Shown: positions 37,001 to 37,648 of the stretch, piece by piece
Layout: the number at the start of each line of letters is the position of its first letter
Position numbering within the stretch: position 1 is the first letter of the stretch
NCBI GenBank assembly: GCA_039191605.1
Contig: JBCCXL010000035.1
Span: 1 to 37,648, forward strand
From: JBCCXL01 sp039191605
GTDB taxonomy: Bacteria; Acidobacteriota; Thermoanaerobaculia; Multivoradales; JAHZIX01
Direction of reading: 5' to 3'
Length of the DNA stretch: 37,648 nt
Translations under genes and position numbers: made by a program
The notes under the pieces: model-generated
Databases searched by the model: none
What the model was told of the DNA's origin: nothing
Seen by the model: the letters and a program-made list of their open reading frames with translations, nothing else

Positions 37001-37057
37001 GGTGGCGCCATCGGTGGAGCTATCGGTGGCGCCATCGGAGGAGCCATATGCAATTAA
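28082..37057 (+). CDS. Giant secreted RHS/YD-repeat protein with NHL repeats and glycine-zipper tip
   Basis: A 2991-residue Sec-exported protein. ATG 28082 is chosen: GGAG six bases upstream, then a signal peptide MHRRRIALAAGLGLTLL; the frame also opens at TTG 28046 and ATG 28070. Approximate layout: beta-propeller-like repeats (35-400), DNRLRE carbohydrate/matrix module (430-620), Ig-like repeats (620-900), carboxypeptidase-regulatory-like domain (940-1020), an Asp-rich tract (1254-1289), NHL repeats (1500-1950) interrupted by GDGP repeats and a poly-Gly loop, and YD repeats (1965-2780). The RHS core follows, with RFGARDYDPEIGRWTSKDPI and closing DPDGL. The variable tip is residues 2839-2991. 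RHS shells encase a C-terminal toxin; the signal peptide points to a cell-surface WapA-like route rather than type VI secretion. Confidence 0.93.
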   Translation: MHRRRIALAAGLGLTLLTLLTSLSLIADPEPRYGGADGVMWIEAELPAGAVHGVRAPQSAIVHDRARGVTWLLTPQRLQSVSADGERLTSTSIDAAQDATVALAQVSLDGSVWAAAGRELVAISGAGQVLARRTLDQPAAALAADVRGQVLWVASGEKVIGLDLVSGQPLHGRSIPAQALSDELLGELLLDGSLDRVSLDDFSHEGIGSDDVALDELNAGDVAEDEAHNFGGSLFDRLEESFATDLRGEQRADAMERLGLERSPTTGAVNALAMTADGSLWAAADNALLRRSPSGDLAVLPLAGLGPLAADGEGLWAGRGRELLRLDAEGTIVGQLEPFASTVLDLALESSQGRLWATDGRVLVEVGSLAEASLATSGVTLAESRVLQRTVLQRTVGAIARGPVDDVQRSAVSRSFLAGGSTDGGDFQETTLTAAADSFLSARLWARNKNYGDATGLRLYPGGKTRPLVRFDLDGIGPEIQSLHSATLRLYIDYNQGNWGRGRSVGFHRLLRPWTESGVTWNCADDANPQNYWPNCHPRWFGGRFAWLPTETLVHTNDLQGWIEVDVTSDVQSFLEGVDDNHGWIVRKRSFFKNGTVLYSSKEAGEEFAPQLVLRYAGVDSEGPDLSFVDPVDGAVLDTATPELTFSFSDSGSGVDDASLALTVDGVDAALNCAPLNSGARCTLAEALAEGSSQLTATIADLEGNLSTPAEITITVDTVAPVITVTTPTDGALLAVGQTLVQGSVDDADAVLSLGGQPVAVNQDGSFSQGPVPLAEGPNTLLLEAEDAAGNLGSLSLTVVVDTLPPAAVNLDDVSVSEPADGLVTVIGEPGSVEGDTTVMITVAGSGASVSVTAAADGSFIAAIAAAPEDVLEITARDAAGNVSSAVTVTVPGPPPGPDVPPDPSTVAPPLDRTVPTSVFDATEFLYQGADPIQTGVAPGVIERRRVAVIRGEIIDRDGAPLPGVEISVLGHPEFGSTLSRLDGAFDLAVNGGGSLTVNYEGEGLMPLQRTVEVPWRDWVWAPQVVMSAFDTQVTTVNSDSEDVQVARATPQTDDDGTRTATLILPPGTEISMELADGSVVPLASAAVRASEYTVGPRGPQAMPADLPANVAYTYAVELSADEAVAAGAERVNFDRPIAFYLENFIEFPVGTAVPMGYYDRRQGAWIGSPNGVVLEVLSVNAEGLAELDIDGSGTPASFADLAALDIDEPERMAVANLYAPGQSLWRVPVEHFTPYDCNWPYSPPDDSQPPPSDEDDDGDDDPDDDDDPDDDDPEDDDPDDEEDDDDPCEQDGSVIECENQILRESMPLIGTTHSLHYSSDRVPGRTTSFSIKTRLSGDTVPASLKRIELEILIAGQRIRESFAPLPGQSYSFTWNGDDAYGRRAQGKTEITIRKGYVYDGVYRRPAAFFQSWARFPEGSFSQAIPNRRNREITLWNERRDAVDVVAKSALGTWDAREQGFGGWSLDVHHVYDPNAKTLYPGSGGRMSAQQLSPVVRRIAGQTFAGGFQGDGGSARLARLGSPEALAVGPGGEIYVADAQNHRVRVIYPNGTIDTLAGNGTLCDGDGGPGDGPGDGPGDGPGDGPGDGPGDGPVEGLGGSAEIVGDTSGVLAEASSVDCGNGGPATEAQLTFPSSVAVGPDGSVYIADTGNRCIRRVTADGIIRAVAGSCEPQFGQGIVSGPPAQSNDLQNGVFASPALSADGDGGPATSAPLSEPIDLAINPDGSFFIADASDDLVRLVGTDGIITTVVGQGSGGGGGGGGGDCGDCGLGGITSPGALTKNEGDGDGGDGGDGGFGDGSTRGVDIVLDRPTGVALGPDGALFVVENGAHRVWRMEVDGTIETVAGDGNSGSSGDGGPALEASLRSPRRVTVGSEGAFYITDGFNRKIRRVGVDGVIQTVAGTGSFGSTGEGGPAADVDLANPVGIAFSPDGNLIFSDSSQHVVLEMGLALQGFAEEEFVISSPNRQSVYVFDSRGRHLRTLNGLTGAERYRFDYDEAGLLVAVHDGDGEITQVQRGSDGAPQAVIGPQGQRTEIALDSNGFLQSLQQPGSETHTFDHGRFGLLESWRDPLDNETSASYDIFGRLTREEHADGGFQTFRRFETSRTSSIYRDTAEGVRTRYRTFEGRFGKTRQVRSPDGLISNLRIQRNRGTVRLEHPDGSVEEVASQPDPRFGMQASIPKSRRVSMPSGLTLFSSATRTLQLTDLEDPLSLETFTDQLTLNGRTFQQSYDRATQTFTRTSAEGRQGTSTIDDQGRLVGSQFANFEAVSFDHNPQGRMERAVWGSGEDARETVLSYDAAGRVETITDPEGRLATLGYDANDRLVQVVAPGGLTTEIGYDDVGRIASVKPPSRSAHRFTYTGTGNTQSYDPPDIGLPIDTTTYSYDLDRRLTGIQRADGQQVSLTYDSAGRPLDVIAPRRTLTHVYDEDSGRLAAVTGDDGSRLDFTFDGRLLRAVALSGEVSGSVEQSYDNNFWVTRSTVNGAFPVDYGYDDDGLLTQAGGLTFQRDPQSGLITGTTVDSVATGRGYNGFGELDRIDASVAGAPIYQAQYGFDKLGRVTSKEETLDGVTVTTTYGYDLAGRLQTVDRDGLPLASYGYDGNGNRLTYDGPFGSLVGAYDDQDRLLSYGGLSYTYNASGDLESKGDGVQTVFYDYDVFSNLRGVTLADGTQIEYIIDGANRRVGKKIAGTLVQGFLYQDRSHPAAELDGAGNVVSRFIYGTDPSMPDTMIKGGVTYRFITDHLGSPRLVVDTSTGAIAQRMDYDEFGRVTLDTNPGFQPFGFAGGLYDSQAGLVRFGARDYDPEIGRWTSKDPIGFRGGDTNLYGYVTNDPQNFIDPDGLSKTDKHYGLPRKFWNWYHDKKDPGGGDLHDPDEREWWYEQWEREGKPDKKRNPRRRDRDERNEPVEFCPLEIPETIPLPEIDPCIAGNVAIGAAVGAVVGSVVGGTGGAAGGTLVAPGVGTVGGGAAGSKGGAVVGGAIGGAIGGAIGGAICN
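32789..32860 (+). repeat. 12-nt in-frame repeat encoding GDGP, six copies
   Basis: Six consecutive 12-nt units with synonymous variation encode Gly-Asp-Gly-Pro, in a loop between NHL blades of the RHS protein. The repeat is probably a flexible, possibly calcium-binding spacer. Its DNA divergence shows it is older than the exact repeats at the window ends. Confidence 0.9.
36596..37054 (+). other. Variable C-terminal tip of the RHS protein (candidate toxin)
   Basis: The 153 residues after the RHS core's DPDGL. The first part has YGLPRKFWNWYHDKKDP and EWWYEQWEREGKPDKK, an aromatic and charged region of a kind found in other RHS tips. The last ~65 residues (from GNVAIGAAVGAVVG) are an uninterrupted Gly/Ala/Val glycine zipper, with many G-x-x-x-G steps, ending in ICN. 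Such zippers insert in membranes. No nuclease or deaminase motif is seen. Toxicity is inferred from position. Confidence 0.6.
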
Positions 37058-37173
37058 CGCTAGGGCAACTAAAACCACAGCAATCGGGGCCGCGGAAGCT
37101 GATCTCCCAACGCTTCAGCTTGCCAGCTCCTGCCCTTCCTTCTCGCCTCTTCACCGAGGGCCCCCCTCGGTGA
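37048..37173 (+). CDS. Possible 41-codon ORF bridging RHS and the DUF4279-like gene
   Basis: ATG 37048 overlaps the RHS stop (ATGCAATTAA) and is preceded by GGAGGAG at a suitable distance. Its TGA (37171-37173) overlaps the GTG start of the next ORF as GTGA. The product (MQLTLGQLKPQQSGPRKLIS...) has no motif I know. The overlaps would couple translation across three genes. Against it: the Shine-Dalgarno match also arises from Gly codons of the glycine zipper, and the peptide is composition-poor. It could instead be the leader of an immunity gene, or the product of a frameshift. Confidence 0.3.
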   Translation: MQLTLGQLKPQQSGPRKLISQRFSLPAPALPSRLFTEGPPR

Positions 37174-37174
37174 A
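37150..37174. repeat. Perfect 10-bp inverted repeat over the GTG start
   Basis: TTCACCGAGG (37150-37159) and CCTCGGTGAA (37165-37174) can form a hairpin with a 5-nt loop. It encloses the GTG at 37170, so it could hide the start codon until ribosomes from the upstream ORF open it. No T-run follows, so it is not a classical terminator. Confidence 0.75.
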
Positions 37175-37648
37175 CCAGGCCTCCCACCCGACGCTCACCT
37201 TCGCCGTGCGCCTTCAGGTGCGCACGGCGAAGGCGGACCTCTCCCAGCTGATCGCCAGCCTCGGCCCCAGCGGCCCGGGCTTTCGTCAGCGGGGCGAGGA
37301 GCGTCTTCTCTCCCCCCAGGCCTGCGCCCGGGGGGAGAGCTCCGTCTTCAGCGAATCCCGGTGGACCTTCCCCTCGGACCTTGCCGACAGCGCGCCGCTG
37401 GAAGCACAGATCTCGCAGCTTCTAGACCGCGCCGAAGAGTCCTGGCTGCCGCTGCTGGGCACCCTGCGCCGGCGACTGCGGCTGCTCCGGCAGCAGCCCG
37501 GCGCTCAAGCTTCAGCACTGGCCTCACCAGGAGAACTGGCCTCACCAGGAGAACTGGCCTCACCAGGAGAACTGGCCTCACCAGGAGAACTGGCCTCACC
37601 AGGAGAACTGGCCTCACCAGGAGAACTGGCCTCACCAGGAGAACTGGC
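37170..37648 (+). CDS. DUF4279-like protein, partial (runs off the window end); candidate immunity protein
   Basis: An open frame from GTG 37170 continues without stop to the last base (159 codons visible). It begins VNQASHPTLTFAVRLQV and has SLGPSGPGFRQRGEE, then SRWTFPSDLADSAPLEAQIS and LLDRAEESWLPLLGTLRRR. That order, 'strand - helix - LG - short gap - W strand - long helix', fits DUF4279 (PF14106), recognised by eye. Small proteins of this kind just after an RHS tip are typical immunity genes, so protection against the glycine-zipper tip is inferred. The C-terminus is an LASPGE hexapeptide repeat cut by the window edge, which is unusual for the family. Two further perfect inverted repeats lie inside the frame. 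Confidence 0.6.
   Translation, partial: MNQASHPTLTFAVRLQVRTAKADLSQLIASLGPSGPGFRQRGEERLLSPQACARGESSVFSESRWTFPSDLADSAPLEAQISQLLDRAEESWLPLLGTLRRRLRLLRQQPGAQASALASPGELASPGELASPGELASPGELASPGELASPGELASPGEL
37200..37231. repeat. Perfect 12-bp inverted repeat inside the DUF4279-like ORF
   Basis: TTCGCCGTGCGC (37200-37211) pairs with GCGCACGGCGAA (37220-37231) across an 8-nt loop. No T-run follows. It lies 26 bp after the hairpin over the start codon. Confidence 0.85.
37308..37339. repeat. Perfect 10-bp inverted repeat inside the DUF4279-like ORF
   Basis: CTCTCCCCCC (37308-37317) pairs with GGGGGGAGAG (37330-37339) across a 12-nt loop. It is the third strong hairpin within 190 bp. Confidence 0.85.
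37518..37648 (+). repeat. 18-nt tandem repeat encoding LASPGE, at least 7 copies
   Basis: CTGGCCTCACCAGGAGAA repeats seven times without a single change from 37518 to 37643, plus five bases at the window edge. In the DUF4279-like frame it encodes Leu-Ala-Ser-Pro-Gly-Glu. Perfect identity means recent expansion, and copy number probably varies between strains. Confidence 0.95.

Noticed and set aside
37348..37635. Minus-strand ORF with VRPVLL repeats
   Set aside because: It is the reverse reading of the 18-nt LASPGE repeat; the plus-strand frame carries the DUF4279-like pattern upstream.

Overview
The window is GC-rich DNA from a Gram-negative bacterium. An RND efflux set, an Omp85-type outer-membrane patatin, several lipoproteins and a Sec-exported giant RHS protein all imply two membranes. 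The mix of a selenocysteine tRNA, a CHAT-STAND ATPase, NHL/DNRLRE/RHS architecture and REP-like repeats would suit Acidobacteriota or a similar environmental lineage. No ribosomal RNA or core marker is present, so this placement is a weak inference. Both edges of the window fall inside tandem repeats: a 34-nt unit on the left and an 18-nt unit on the right.

Layout. 1-127: REP-like tandem repeat. 205-3068: ordinary metabolism, with a beta-hydroxyacid-dehydrogenase-like oxidoreductase (+) and an SDR oxidoreductase followed by an AraC-type regulator (-). 3285-9271: an accessory or defence-like block. It holds a DUF433 antitoxin with a DUF5615 PIN-like toxin, a degraded MNT-type nucleotidyltransferase, a solitary MazE/AbrB-like protein, and a two-gene unit joined by an ATGA overlap. 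That unit is a small EACC1-like protein followed by a 1238-residue CHAT protease / STAND ATPase / TPR protein whose TPRs are near-identical 120-nt repeats. The block ends 34 bp from a tRNA-Sec gene (selC, 9306-9405, minus).

9574-17565: envelope and metabolic genes: a lipoprotein, a PlpD-like patatin with a POTRA and beta-barrel, a class I/II aminotransferase and a penicillin acylase. 17906-26398: an operon with one periplasmic adaptor and two different RND permeases, which suggests a heteromeric (MdtBC-like) pump. 26497-27357: an AT-richer two-gene operon on the minus strand. It encodes a protein of the 'NCPFD' family, which I read as a TIR / nucleoside-deoxyribosyltransferase-like fold, and a DUF2188 protein. 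It is a candidate undescribed stress or defence pair.

28082-37057: a 2991-residue secreted RHS protein with propeller, DNRLRE, Ig-like, carboxypeptidase-regulatory, Asp-rich, NHL and YD-repeat regions. It has a 153-residue tip that ends in a long glycine zipper. Directly downstream, coupled through overlapping stop and start codons, are a 41-codon ORF and a partial DUF4279-like ORF (37170 to the window end), which is the natural candidate for the tip's immunity protein. That ORF carries strong perfect inverted repeats and ends in an LASPGE hexapeptide repeat that is cut by the window edge.

The strongest candidates for undescribed biology are the EACC1-like/CHAT-STAND-TPR unit beside selC, the NCPFD/DUF2188 pair, and the glycine-zipper RHS tip with its DUF4279-like neighbour.
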